Positions 1 to 11,337 of a stretch of DNA of 55,772 nt are shown piece after piece. Under the pieces are notes generated by a model, which saw only the letters and a program-made list of their open reading frames with translations, did no database searches and was not told where the DNA came from. The translations under genes were made by a program, and so were the position numbers. Location: NCBI GenBank assembly GCA_039812705.1, contig JBDIBA010000007.1, positions 1 through 55,772 on the forward strand, written 5' to 3'. The stretch comes from JBDIBA01 sp039812705 (GTDB lineage: Bacteria; Actinomycetota; Acidimicrobiia; Acidimicrobiales; JBBSGY01). Each line of letters begins with the position of its first letter. Position 1 is the stretch's first letter.

Positions 1-51
1 GTATGCGGAAACGCCACCGCACACACCGAGGACGATGTGGGGTTGGCTCAT
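1..51 (-). CDS. coaBC: CoaBC, phosphopantothenoylcysteine decarboxylase/synthetase (5' end only)
   Basis: Only the first 17 codons are in the window, reading MSQPHIVLGVCGGVSAY. This matches the N-terminus of the flavoprotein CoaBC (usually IVLGVTGGIAAYK), which makes 4'-phosphopantetheine for coenzyme A. The ATG at 49-51 lies 20 bases after the rpoZ stop. The order gmk–rpoZ–coaBC is common in Actinobacteria and supports the call. The rest of the gene is outside the window. Confidence 0.8.
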   Translation of the reverse strand, partial: MSQPHIVLGVCGGVSAY

Positions 52-71
52 GGCGAAGAGCTGCCGCGTTG

Positions 72-479
72 TTACGCGGGTTCGTCGCCAGACGTTGCCG
101 TGTCGTTGGTTGCCGTGTCGTCGGCTGAAACTTCTGCAACGGAATCAACTGCGAGAACTTCGCGAGCGTCTTGCATTGCTTGAGCCTCGGCCGCAGCAAC
201 GGCTTCTGCATCTGCCTGTGCGGCAGCGAACGCAGCGGCGGCATCGTCTGTGCCGTCGGTCTCGTGGTAGGTGATCTTGTCCTGAGAGACTTCTTCAAGA
301 GCGATCGAAAGTGGCTTGCGAGAAACTGAGGTGACTTGTGGCGGGACAATTGCGCCCAGACCCTCGCCAAGCTGGTTGAAGTAAGAGTTGATCTGACGAC
401 CACGCTTGGCGGCAAGGGTGACCAAGGTGAACTTGGAGTCAACCCGCTCTAGAAGGCCTTCGATTTGAGGTTCCATCAT
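72..479 (-). CDS. rpoZ: RNA polymerase omega subunit
   Basis: The omega subunit helps assemble and stabilise RNA polymerase around beta'. The conserved core is near the N-terminus: a VDSKFTLVTLAAKRGRQIN stretch followed by the LGEG motif and then KPLSIALEE, as in actinobacterial RpoZ. After about residue 90 comes a long Ala/Glu/Asp-rich tail that is low complexity and acidic, making the protein longer than the usual 80–110 residues. The start is uncertain. I take the tandem ATGs at 474-479, which clear the gmk stop (511); an in-frame ATG at 531-533 would add 18 residues and overlap gmk by 23 bases. Neither has a clear ribosome-binding site. Confidence 0.88.
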   Translation of the reverse strand: MMEPQIEGLLERVDSKFTLVTLAAKRGRQINSYFNQLGEGLGAIVPPQVTSVSRKPLSIALEEVSQDKITYHETDGTDDAAAAFAAAQADAEAVAAAEAQAMQDAREVLAVDSVAEVSADDTATNDTATSGDEPA

Positions 480-510
480 TGAAGCGTGTTGGTCGGTCGT
501 CACATCGAGC

Positions 511-1203
511 TCAATTCGAGAAATTGGGGCCATCAGCGCTTTTCGCTGCGGCACGGGACTTGCTAACGATATCAGCGATGGCCGCAACTGCGGTGTCGAG
601 GTCATCGTTGATGACGATGTGGTCCGCAATCTTGCGGCCCTGGCGCATTTCAAGCTCGCCTTTCACCACCCGGGCCTCGATTCGCTCGGCCGAGTCTCCC
701 CTCTTGGCAAGGCGTTCTCGCTGGACTTCTACCGAAGGCGGGACAAGCAGAATGACGATGGCTTCGGGGTATTTCTCGCGAACCAGCTGGGCACCCTGCA
801 GCTCAATTTCCAGGAGGACATCGCAGCCCGCCGGCGGGTTTGGAATTGGTGTCCCGTAGGAAGACCCAAGAAACTCCACCCATTCCAGAAAGCCCTTCTC
901 GTCGATTCGCTTCCGGAAAGTTTCCGGAGACACGAACTCGTAAGCGTCGGCGGCCTCGCCGTCTCGACGGCTACGAGTGGTCCATGAGCGTGAAAGCCAC
1001 AGACGACGGTCTTGGGCGACCAATTCGCGAACGACGGTGCCTTTCCCGACACCACCTGGGCCCGAAACGATGAAAGTCAGGTGCCCGGCAAGGGCACCTG
1101 ATTGTTCATCTAGTGACTTTGAACCTTGGGATTCAGAGTTGATTTGGCTCTGCCTAGAGTTCGTTGATCTTGGCCGAGAGCTTGTCTCGTTGGTTCTTGC
1201 CAA
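511..1203 (-). CDS. gmk: Guanylate kinase
   Basis: Guanylate kinase phosphorylates GMP to GDP. The P-loop reads SGPGGVGKGT, followed by the GMP-binding region (SRSWTTRSRR, then YEFVSPETF and LEWVEF with YGTP) and the lid region, so the domain is complete. The start is a real problem: between the mihF stop (1154) and the P-loop there is no in-frame ATG, GTG or TTG. The nearest in-frame candidate is a TTG at 1201-1203 inside mihF, giving 230 residues with about 45 non-homologous N-terminal residues. An ATG at 1107-1109 is out of frame and stops after ten codons. It may use a rare start codon near 1113, or carry an indel. Neighbours mihF and rpoZ are canonical. Confidence 0.85.
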   Translation of the reverse strand: MARTNETSSRPRSTNSRQSQINSESQGSKSLDEQSGALAGHLTFIVSGPGGVGKGTVVRELVAQDRRLWLSRSWTTRSRRDGEAADAYEFVSPETFRKRIDEKGFLEWVEFLGSSYGTPIPNPPAGCDVLLEIELQGAQLVREKYPEAIVILLVPPSVEVQRERLAKRGDSAERIEARVVKGELEMRQGRKIADHIVINDDLDTAVAAIADIVSKSRAAAKSADGPNFSN

Positions 1204-1474
1204 GGCCCTGAAGACGACGGGTCTCGCTGACACCTGCGTGTTCAAGGAGAGCGCGCGCCTTGACCTTGCCGACGCGCGGCAGGCTTTCAAGGAGTGCAAG
1301 AACCTTCATCTTGCCGACGATCTCGTCGGTTTCGGCTTGACGGCAAAGCTCGTCGAAAGATACGGCTCCTGACTTGACCTTCTCCTTCAGCTCGGCACGA
1401 GCTTTCCGGGAAGCAGCAGCCTTCTCAAGAGCGGCTTTGCGTTGTTCATCTGTAAGTGCTGGAGGCAACGGCAT
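1154..1474 (-). CDS. mihF: Integration host factor, actinobacterial type (MihF)
   Basis: This is the small actinobacterial nucleoid protein first described as mycobacterial integration host factor, unrelated to HU/IHF. It binds and bends DNA. The 106-residue protein has a basic, helical N-terminal half (ALEKAAASRKARAELKEKVK) and a helix-turn-helix-like C-terminal part (LLESLPRVGKVKARALLEH, then GLGKNQRDKL) typical of the family. The ATG at 1472-1474 is preceded by a TATGGT box six bases upstream and no Shine-Dalgarno, which suggests a leaderless message. mihF–gmk–rpoZ is a conserved actinobacterial order. Confidence 0.93.
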   Translation of the reverse strand: MPLPPALTDEQRKAALEKAAASRKARAELKEKVKSGAVSFDELCRQAETDEIVGKMKVLALLESLPRVGKVKARALLEHAGVSETRRLQGLGKNQRDKLSAKINEL

Positions 1475-1490
1475 GTCGGCACCATATCAA
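1475..1490 (-). promoter_or_regulatory. Putative leaderless promoter of mihF
   Basis: On the minus strand TATGGT (1481-1486) is followed by six bases and the mihF ATG. TAnnnT is the actinobacterial sigma-70-type -10 pattern, and this spacing puts the transcription start at or within a base or two of the ATG. No convincing -35 box is visible. Confidence 0.45.
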
Positions 1491-1555
1491 CCCAAATGGG
1501 CGTGTGGCTGGACTTCTTACCGCCTTTGACCTGCACAAAGTCCCTGCAAATGTGC

Positions 1556-1590
1556 TACGGCCCCGCCTCAGCAGCTGAGACGGGGCCGTA
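1556..1590 (-). terminator. Hairpin after pyrF, probable operon terminator
   Basis: The sequence TACGGCCCCG-C-CTCAG, loop CA, then CTGAG-A-CGGGGCCGTA forms a long GC-rich stem with one mismatch. It lies 56 bases past the pyrF stop and upstream of mihF, where a pyrimidine-operon terminator is expected. There is no strong T-run on the minus strand, so the mode of termination is uncertain. Confidence 0.65.
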
Positions 1591-1646
1591 AATCGGACAT
1601 TTATGACAGGGCTGTTTACGCGGGCCCGAGGGCCCGCAGAGGCGAC

Positions 1647-2339
1647 CTATTGAGAGACGAGAGAAACGATCTTTTCTGCGGCCTCTACGCGGTCTTGAGC
1701 GCGTGTGACGGGGCTGCCAACAACCAACAGATCGGCTCCGGCTTGCAGGGCGATTTGTGGCGTTGCTGCTTCTTCGTCGTCTTCGTTGACATCTGGCTGA
1801 ATGCCCGTAACGGCAGCCATCAAGCGAGGTGCAAGTTGCTTTGCTTCGCGGACGTCTCCGGCAGGACAGACAATTCCTTGGCAGCCACCTTCGACGGCTG
1901 CGCGGACGCGGTTGCCGAGGATGTGTGGCGGTGCATCGTTGTCGCCCGTGAGAATGGTGACCGCGAGGGCCTTTGGTGTGTCGAGCCCGGCGCGAGCCGC
2001 GCCTTCGTTGAGCCCTTCAACGCCAGCGCGCAGCATTGGCGCACCACCAAAGGCGTGAAGAGTCAGATATGAAACGCCGATTGCGCCCATTACGCGAGAA
2101 GCGCGTTCGACAATTGCCGGGCTGTCGTGAAGCTTCATGTCCAAAAAGACCTTGTAGCCCGCGTCGGCAATGATGCCCACGATGTCCGGGCCCACGGCCG
2201 TGAACAATTCGAGGCCGATCTTTGCGACGCCAAAATATGGTCGCAGTTCGCTGGCCAGACGCCTGGCTTCGATGAGGTCATCGACGTCTAGCGCCAGGGC
2301 AAGAGTTTCTCTGACTTCGCTGGCTACGGCTGTGCTCAT
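1647..2339 (-). CDS. pyrF: Orotidine 5'-phosphate decarboxylase
   Basis: PyrF decarboxylates OMP to UMP, the last step of de novo pyrimidine synthesis. It is the short (230-residue) type-1 form, with the active-site string FLDMKLHDSP around residues 64-73, giving the Lys/Asp catalytic pair, and an ALALD strand at the N-terminus. The 3' phosphate-binding part (GIQPD, later LLVVGSPVTRA) is present. The ATG at 2337-2339 has a good Shine-Dalgarno (AAGGAG) ten bases upstream. It follows pyrD after 39 bases and is the last gene of the operon, before the hairpin at 1556-1590. Confidence 0.95.
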   Translation of the reverse strand: MSTAVASEVRETLALALDVDDLIEARRLASELRPYFGVAKIGLELFTAVGPDIVGIIADAGYKVFLDMKLHDSPAIVERASRVMGAIGVSYLTLHAFGGAPMLRAGVEGLNEGAARAGLDTPKALAVTILTGDNDAPPHILGNRVRAAVEGGCQGIVCPAGDVREAKQLAPRLMAAVTGIQPDVNEDDEEAATPQIALQAGADLLVVGSPVTRAQDRVEAAEKIVSLVSQ

Positions 2340-2378
2340 ATGCGGAATTCTCCTTTGGCTTCCGGCCTTTTCTAGCCG

Positions 2379-3290
2379 TTAGGGGTGTGCGCTGTCTTGA
2401 AGTTGATCGACTGACGTGGCGTTTTTCTCACACCAACGGGCGAATTCTCGTGCGATTCGTTGCGTTGCGCGGGGATTTTCGAAGGTTGCGGTGCCTACCT
2501 GGACCGCATTTGCACCGGCCCGGATGAACTCGACGACCTCTTTGGCACTGTTGATTCCACCTACGCCAACGATTGGGAGGTCGCGGTACTTGGCTCGGAC
2601 TTGGTAGACGCAACGCAGAGCAATGTTGTGCAACGCGGGGCCGGAGACTCCCCCGGTGACGTTGCTGACCATTGGATTGCCACTTTCATCGAGGGCCAAG
2701 CCAACCAAGGTGTTGGTGAGCGTGACCGCATCGGCGCCCGCTGCTTGGACAGCGCCGGCGATGTCAACAATGTCGGCGGTGTTTGGGCTGAGCTTTGCCC
2801 AACGGGGTTTGGTCAAAAACTCTGTTGCACGCATGACCGCGGCCGACATGTCCGGGTCGTGGCTGAACATCTTGCCGCCCGACTCGGTGTTGGGGCAGCT
2901 GATATTGAGCTCGACGGCAACCGTTTCGCTGCCGAGTTGGCCAACGAGTGCCTTGGCCGCGGCTGCAAAGTCTTCGACAGTGAAGCCCCAAATGCTCGCA
3001 ACGACGCGAGCGCCGGCTGCGCGCAATGCTGGAAGGTCGTTTTCAAGCCAGCGCTCGACGCCCGGGTTCTGCAAGCCAATGGCGTTGATCATTGCGCCGC
3101 GCAGTTCATGCACGCGCGGTGCGGGGTTGCCTGCATGAGGCCTTGCTGAAAGCGACTTGACCGTGACCGCGCCAATTTCGCCGAGGTCAAAAAAGGCCGA
3201 CAATTCAGCACCGTGGCCCGATGTACCGGCGGCCGTCATGACCGGGCTGGGAAGTTCGACTGTTCCGATTCGTGCAGTAGTGGGCGTCAC
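2379..3290 (-). CDS. pyrD: Dihydroorotate dehydrogenase, class 1B-like
   Basis: PyrD oxidises dihydroorotate to orotate with FMN. The sequence follows the class 1B pattern: a TAAGTSGHG start region, NAIGLQNPG, NISCPNTESGG with the catalytic Cys, KLSPN, NTLVGLALD, NVTGGVSGPA, and GVGGI plus AVQVGTA for the phosphate. Class 1B enzymes normally work with the iron-sulfur flavoprotein PyrK, which I do not find here. The conserved domain starts just after two near-adjacent GTG codons (3294-3296 and 3288-3290). I choose the second, because a TACGCT box lies nine bases before it; the upstream gene ends at 3346. Class 1A cannot be fully excluded without alignment. Confidence 0.92.
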   Translation of the reverse strand: MTPTTARIGTVELPSPVMTAAGTSGHGAELSAFFDLGEIGAVTVKSLSARPHAGNPAPRVHELRGAMINAIGLQNPGVERWLENDLPALRAAGARVVASIWGFTVEDFAAAAKALVGQLGSETVAVELNISCPNTESGGKMFSHDPDMSAAVMRATEFLTKPRWAKLSPNTADIVDIAGAVQAAGADAVTLTNTLVGLALDESGNPMVSNVTGGVSGPALHNIALRCVYQVRAKYRDLPIVGVGGINSAKEVVEFIRAGANAVQVGTATFENPRATQRIAREFARWCEKNATSVDQLQDSAHP

Positions 3291-3299
3291 AGCCACGCA

Positions 3300-3316
3300 A
3301 GCGTAGTTGCGCAACT
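3300..3316 (-). promoter_or_regulatory. Putative pyrD promoter with overlapping 12-base palindrome
   Basis: A perfect palindrome AGTTGCGCAACT (3305-3316) directly abuts a TACGCT -10-like box (3300-3305) nine bases before the pyrD GTG. The arrangement resembles an operator next to a promoter inside the operon. No function is proven. Confidence 0.3.
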
Positions 3317-3345
3317 GTGACGCCGGTCCCCCGATGACCTTGGAA

Positions 3346-5439
3346 TCAGATCGATGCAAACAGGACGGGCCCCTGGACGCGCGCGCAGGGTTCGGCCTTT
3401 TGCGGAGTGAACGCATCGCGAGCCATTGCCGTCAGCGTCGAGCTCCATGTGTGGGTTGCTTCTTTTTCGGCAGCTGCGAGGACGGCTTCGGTTCGAAGTT
3501 GCCGTTCGGTGCTGCTCATGTTGATGGCTTGCTTAAGTGCGCCGGCCAGTTGTTTGGCGACCAATTGTGCGTGTGAGGCTGCCAACTTGTTCTCGCGAAC
3601 GCGAAGCTCGGACGGTGTTTCGCCGTGAAGCGGGCTTGGGATTGGTGGCGGTCCAATGTGGTCAACCACGATTGCTCCGCGAAGCGTTTCGGATGCTGCA
3701 GCACCTCGTGCACAAATGGAAACCCAGCTTCTGGTTCCAGGGCGAGCAAGACAAGCCTTTTCAAGTGCAACAAGGTCGCGCCCGCCGCGGCGTGACGGAG
3801 TCACTGATATGTCGCAAAGGTCGTGCGAAGCAAGCGTCAGTGCAAACGGCTCGACTTCAAAGGCAACTCCGTTCAACTTGTTGCCGTTCATGTGCAAGAT
3901 GTTTCCACCGAGCGCGACGAACTCTGCAACCTTGCCCTGAATGCCGGGCTCAATGTCGAAACGCTCGGCATTGGCTGGGTACTCACCCGTCAGCTGGGTC
4001 CACAGTTGTTCGTACTTGGTGACTCCGTCGCCATTCTTTGCGCAAACAAACAAAAGTGATGGCTTTAGCTTGACCGATGGGTCCTTCTGCACCTCGATGA
4101 GTGCATCAAGAAGCCCGTCCATACCGTTTTTGGGGTCTGCGCGACCGACAACGGTGACGATTTGCCCGCGCTCGCTCAATGCAATGGTGTCGAGTTCGTC
4201 GCGTGAAAGGTGTTTCTTGACAACCGAGCCGTTCTCGCCCATCACATCGATTGGCAACGCGTCAAGAATCAATTTGTAAACGTCGTCTGTTGCAAGGCCC
4301 TTGTGGATCTGGTCAAGTTCTTTAAGAACCGAAGGCGCGTGCTCGGTCAGATAGTCGCGCATTGCTGCTTCGGAGCTCAGCAGCTCGGATTCCCATTGAC
4401 CAAAGTTGTCTGTGGTTCCAAGCAGCGCACGCGAACTGTCCGACGTTAAGACGTTGAGGGTGCGCTCTTTCAGTTCGCCAAAGTATTCATCTGGATTGAG
4501 TGAGCCAAAGGCTTGTTCTTGAAGGCGGTGCGGATCGAGGTAGCCAGGGTTGACGTACATGGTGTCGCGTTTGATTGTCACGCCGTACTGCTGCGCCGCG
4601 TAGTCGCAACAGGCTTCGAAGTTTGCGGCCCAAAGCTTGCTGTGCGTCCCCCAGCGGACGTTCGGGGTGTTTGCAATGGCTTGAAGCATTTCAACTGCAA
4701 TGTCATCGGGCAAACCCATGTCGGTGCGGCCCGAAAGAGATTGAAAAAGCTCAGACGGTTTGGGCATTGGAACGTGCCAATAGCCGGTCATCTTTGTAGC
4801 TGGCCGCATTTCGGCGAGAAACATGGGAGCCATAAAAAGCTGAAAATCGTGGAAAGCAATAACGCCATCGGATGCGATCGTGCCGGCGTCGATCATGTGT
4901 GAAATCTTGCGTGCAAATGCCTTGTCGGTCAGCTTGAAGCTCTCGAAGCCGCGACGAAGTTCTGCTGGTGTGAGGTTGTGCGTTTGGCCGTGAAGTGTCA
5001 TCCAAATGGCGTCTTTGCAGAACTTTCCGTAGGCCTCTTCACGGAGGATTTGCTTGAACTCTTCGTTGGTTGGCGTGCGGCCGTCTATTTCCATGTCTTC
5101 GGGACGAAGCATGAACACGTTCGGCTCTGCGTGGCCGTCTTCGGGAAAGTGGTAGTCGCCGTGATGGAAGTCTTCGACTGTTGCCGGGCTGTGAATCCAG
5201 GTCATTTGTTGGTTGTTATGCATTGCCTCGACAACTTCGGGCTTTAGCAGCGCCGCAAGCCCTCCGGTCGCAAAAGACAGTTCAACGTTGCCGTTTTTCG
5301 TTTTCCACTGGCCCGGTCCCGCAAATGAGACGTGTGTAACCGGCGTGGGACGCCCGGTTTCCAACGCCGTTTGATTCGGCAGTGCCGACGCTGGTTTAAG
5401 GCGTGCGGCAACAGGGGTTCGGGAAGTGGTGATTGACAT
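3346..5439 (-). CDS. GT20-like glycosyltransferase (trehalose-6-phosphate synthase relative), inside the pyr operon
   Basis: Family GT20 enzymes move a nucleotide-activated sugar onto a phosphorylated acceptor, as OtsA does in trehalose synthesis. Family landmarks appear in order: a GGLAALLKP loop near residue 45, IAFHDFQLF (compare IHDYHLL), GYWHVPMPKP (compare HIPFP), VVGRADPKNG (compare ERLDYxKG), and SRRGGRDLVALEKA (compare LRDGMNLVALE). Several catalytic positions differ. The Asp of RDGMN is Gly, the donor Lys appears one residue early, and the N-terminal SNR motif is SFAG. At 697 residues it is much longer than OtsA (about 470). The substrate therefore cannot be named. The ATG at 5437-5439 was chosen because homology begins after it. 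It lies between carB (165 bases upstream) and pyrD. Confidence 0.72.
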   Translation of the reverse strand: MSITTSRTPVAARLKPASALPNQTALETGRPTPVTHVSFAGPGQWKTKNGNVELSFATGGLAALLKPEVVEAMHNNQQMTWIHSPATVEDFHHGDYHFPEDGHAEPNVFMLRPEDMEIDGRTPTNEEFKQILREEAYGKFCKDAIWMTLHGQTHNLTPAELRRGFESFKLTDKAFARKISHMIDAGTIASDGVIAFHDFQLFMAPMFLAEMRPATKMTGYWHVPMPKPSELFQSLSGRTDMGLPDDIAVEMLQAIANTPNVRWGTHSKLWAANFEACCDYAAQQYGVTIKRDTMYVNPGYLDPHRLQEQAFGSLNPDEYFGELKERTLNVLTSDSSRALLGTTDNFGQWESELLSSEAAMRDYLTEHAPSVLKELDQIHKGLATDDVYKLILDALPIDVMGENGSVVKKHLSRDELDTIALSERGQIVTVVGRADPKNGMDGLLDALIEVQKDPSVKLKPSLLFVCAKNGDGVTKYEQLWTQLTGEYPANAERFDIEPGIQGKVAEFVALGGNILHMNGNKLNGVAFEVEPFALTLASHDLCDISVTPSRRGGRDLVALEKACLARPGTRSWVSICARGAAASETLRGAIVVDHIGPPPIPSPLHGETPSELRVRENKLAASHAQLVAKQLAGALKQAINMSSTERQLRTEAVLAAAEKEATHTWSSTLTAMARDAFTPQKAEPCARVQGPVLFASI

Positions 5440-5604
5440 GCGAGCGACTCTAGAACGATTTAGTAAGCAATGTCGACAAAGTCGGGAATTTCTTTTTTGA
5501 GCCTTTTGAACACCTAGCAACGCTGAAAGAAACCGATTCAGTTATGTCGGCGCCAACGTCGCGACGCAAGGGCATTTCATGTTGCCCTCGAGGGGCTGCG
5601 GTGG
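5440..5604 (-). other. 165-base gap between carB and the GT20 gene
   Basis: There is no gene here. On the minus strand, just after carB, come small hairpins, including AGGGCA-8 bases-TGCCCT, then an A/T-richer stretch with a TACTAAAT box about 20 bases before the GT20 ATG. The gap is long for an operon whose other junctions mostly overlap or are short, so the GT20 gene could have its own promoter. This is weak evidence. Confidence 0.35.
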
Positions 5605-8897
<3,293 letters not shown>

Positions 8898-8898
<1 letters not shown>

Positions 8899-10016
8899 TA
8901 GTTGTTGCTTTCCGTAAGAGATTGCGCACTTGTGTGCTGTGCGCGGTGTTGTTGCATCATTTGTTCGAACTCTTTGAACAAGTAGCGAGCGTCGTGTGGG
9001 CCGGGTCCGGCCTCGGGGTGGTACTGCACGCTGAACGCCGGTGCGTTGTTCAAACGCAAACCCTGAACTGTCTTGTCGTTAAGCGAGATGTGCGTAACAG
9101 TCGCGTCGGGCAGATCGTCAGGTGAGACGGCGTAGTTATGGTTTTGGCTGGTGATTTCAACCGATTGGCGGGCAATGTTTCGCACTGGATGATTTCCACC
9201 GTGATGACCAAAGGGCAACTTGAAGGTCTTGCCACCAATTGCCTCGGCAAGCAACTGGTGGCCTAGGCAGATGCCGAATACCGGCACCTTGCCAATGAAT
9301 TCACGAATGGTTTCTGGCGCGCCCGTCACGGCACTTGGGTCCCCCGGCCCGTTTGACAAGAAGACGCCGTCGGGGTTCTTGGCAAGAACGTCTTGGGCTG
9401 GAGTGTCTGCCGGAACTACTTCGACAGTTGCAATCTGCGACAGGTTGCGCAGAATCGTTCGCTTGATTCCATAGTCGTACGCAACGACGCGGAACGGACC
9501 GTCGCCCACTGTGTAGGACTCTTTTGTAGTGACTTCACGGGCCAAGTCGCATCCGTCGGTGCCGATTGCCTTCGCTGCGGCAGCTTGCAAGTCTTCGACG
9601 GAAGCCGTGCCAAAAGCCGCGGGCATTGCACCGGTATTGCGGATTATCCGCGTCAGGCGCCGAGTGTCGATGCCACAGATACCGCTGACGTTGTTGTCGC
9701 GAAGAAAGGTGTCCAAGTCTTTGTTGGAACGCCAGTTGCTTGGCCGCCTTGCAAGGTCGCGCACAATCACGCCATTGCAATACGGCCGCGAGGACTCGAA
9801 GTCTTCTTCGGCAATTCCGTAGTTGCCGATGTGCGGGTATGTAAACGTAATGATCTGACCTGCGTAGGAAGGGTCTGTGAGAACCTCCTGGTAGCCGGTC
9901 ATCACCGTGTTGAAGACGACTTCACCGGTGCTTACTGGCGCACACGCACCGATTGCTTCGCCTGCGAATATCTCGCCGTTGGCGAGCACTAGATGGGCTG
10001 ACGGACGACTGTTCAT
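8898..10016 (-). CDS. carA: Carbamoyl-phosphate synthase small subunit (glutamine amidotransferase)
   Basis: CarA hydrolyses glutamine and channels ammonia to CarB. The N-terminal CarA domain includes GEVVFNTVMTGYQEVLTDPSY. The class I amidotransferase domain follows, with the nucleophile elbow FGICLGHQ and the catalytic His/Glu in QYHPEAGPGP. The ATG at 10014-10016 gives 372 residues, starting RPSAHLVLANG shortly after. A TTG at 10082 would add 22 residues and overlap pyrC by 32 bases, and I consider it less likely. The 3' end overlaps carB by one base. Confidence 0.96.
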
Positions 10017-10050
10017 TTGGAATCGGCTTTCAATAGTGCGCGTGAGTTGG

Positions 10051-11337
10051 TCATCGTTGAGCTTTGGAGTCGGCGACGACAACCTCGCCGTTGAAGATGG
10101 TGTGACGTGTGCGCCCCGTCATGTCGCGGCCCGCAAAAGGCGTGTTGCGGGCTTTGCTGGCCAGTTGCATTGGGTCAACGGTCCACTCGGCGTTGGGGTC
10201 AAACACCGTGATGTTTGCGGGTCGACCAACGGCGATCTGTCCGTGCGTCTCGTGTAGGCGTGCAATGCGCGCGGGGTTTATGGAAAGCAGTCGGCTCAGT
10301 TCAACTGCGCCAAGTTGCAGCTCGGAGTTTGCAAGCGATGCCGCAGTCTCCAAGCCAAGCATTCCGCAAGGTGCTTCTGTAAGGGGAAGCTCCTTGAGTT
10401 CGGGTGCGTGCGGTGCGTGATCTGTTGCGATTGCGTCGATTGTTCCGTCCTTCAAGCCCTCAATCACCGCGGCACGGTCAGGCGCTGAGCGCAGCGGAGG
10501 ATTGACGCGAAAGTTCGGATCGAAACTGTTGAGAGCTTCGTCGGTAAGAGTGAAATGGTGCGGTGTGGCTTCGGCTGTCACATTCATGCCAGCTGCTTTT
10601 GCGTCGCGAACCAACTCGACGGATCGCTTGGTTGACAAATGCAAGAAGTGCATGGCGACTTGCGCCTTGCGCGAAAGTGCAATGTCGCGCATGACCATCA
10701 ACTCCTCGGCTTCTGGTGGGATGCCGCCAATGCCCAGCCGCGACGACACGGCACCTTCGTGCATGAAGCCACCGGCCGAAAGGGATTCGTCTTCACAGTG
10801 TTGAGCAAGAACGACATCCAGATCTGATGCGTACTGCAGTGCGTGCAACATCAATGCCGTGTCTTGCACGCCGTTGCCATCGTCGGTGTAGATGTGTACG
10901 CCCGCAGCACTTAATGAGGCAAAGTTCACCAGTTCCTTGCCGCCCCGCCCACGAGTGATGCATGCCGATACGGCAACCTCACACAACGCAGCCTTTGCGG
11001 CGCTGCGAATCTGTTCAATAATCCCAAGGTTGTCAATCGCCGGTTCGGTGTTGGGCATTGCAACAACGGCTGTGTAGCCACCAAGTGCAGCTGCGCGGGA
11101 ACCGGTCTCGACTGTCTCGGCCTCGGTCCTGCCGGGCTCGCGAAGGTGGGTGTGAATGTCAACGAAACCAGGCATTACCCAGGCGCCCGTTGCATCGATG
11201 ACCGTTGCCCCATCGCAGTTGACGTTTTGCCCGACTTCGGCAACAACACCGTCGCGGATAACCACATCAGCGGCCTGGAGCTGATTGTCGATGACGACTT
11301 CGCCGCCACAAATAGCAATGGTTTTGTTGTCTGACAT
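10051..11337 (-). CDS. pyrC: Dihydroorotase
   Basis: This zinc amidohydrolase closes carbamoyl aspartate to dihydroorotate. The 428-residue length and motifs fit the multifunctional/class I type: PGFVDIHTHLREPG with the metal-binding HxH near residue 60, then AMPNTEP, and AIATDHAPH with the catalytic Asp. A C-terminal beta-strand module (ITVFDPNAEWTVD) is present. The ATG at 11335-11337 overlaps the pyrB stop by one base (TGATG), so the two are translationally coupled. Confidence 0.96.
   Translation of the reverse strand: MSDNKTIAICGGEVVIDNQLQAADVVIRDGVVAEVGQNVNCDGATVIDATGAWVMPGFVDIHTHLREPGRTEAETVETGSRAAALGGYTAVVAMPNTEPAIDNLGIIEQIRSAAKAALCEVAVSACITRGRGGKELVNFASLSAAGVHIYTDDGNGVQDTALMLHALQYASDLDVVLAQHCEDESLSAGGFMHEGAVSSRLGIGGIPPEAEELMVMRDIALSRKAQVAMHFLHLSTKRSVELVRDAKAAGMNVTAEATPHHFTLTDEALNSFDPNFRVNPPLRSAPDRAAVIEGLKDGTIDAIATDHAPHAPELKELPLTEAPCGMLGLETAASLANSELQLGAVELSRLLSINPARIARLHETHGQIAVGRPANITVFDPNAEWTVDPMQLASKARNTPFAGRDMTGRTRHTIFNGEVVVADSKAQR

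Noticed and set aside
2460..3149. 229-codon open frame opposite pyrD
   Set aside because: It is antisense to conserved pyrD, with no start signal and no recognisable domain.
9393..9992. 199-codon open frame opposite carA
   Set aside because: It is a reverse shadow of carA.
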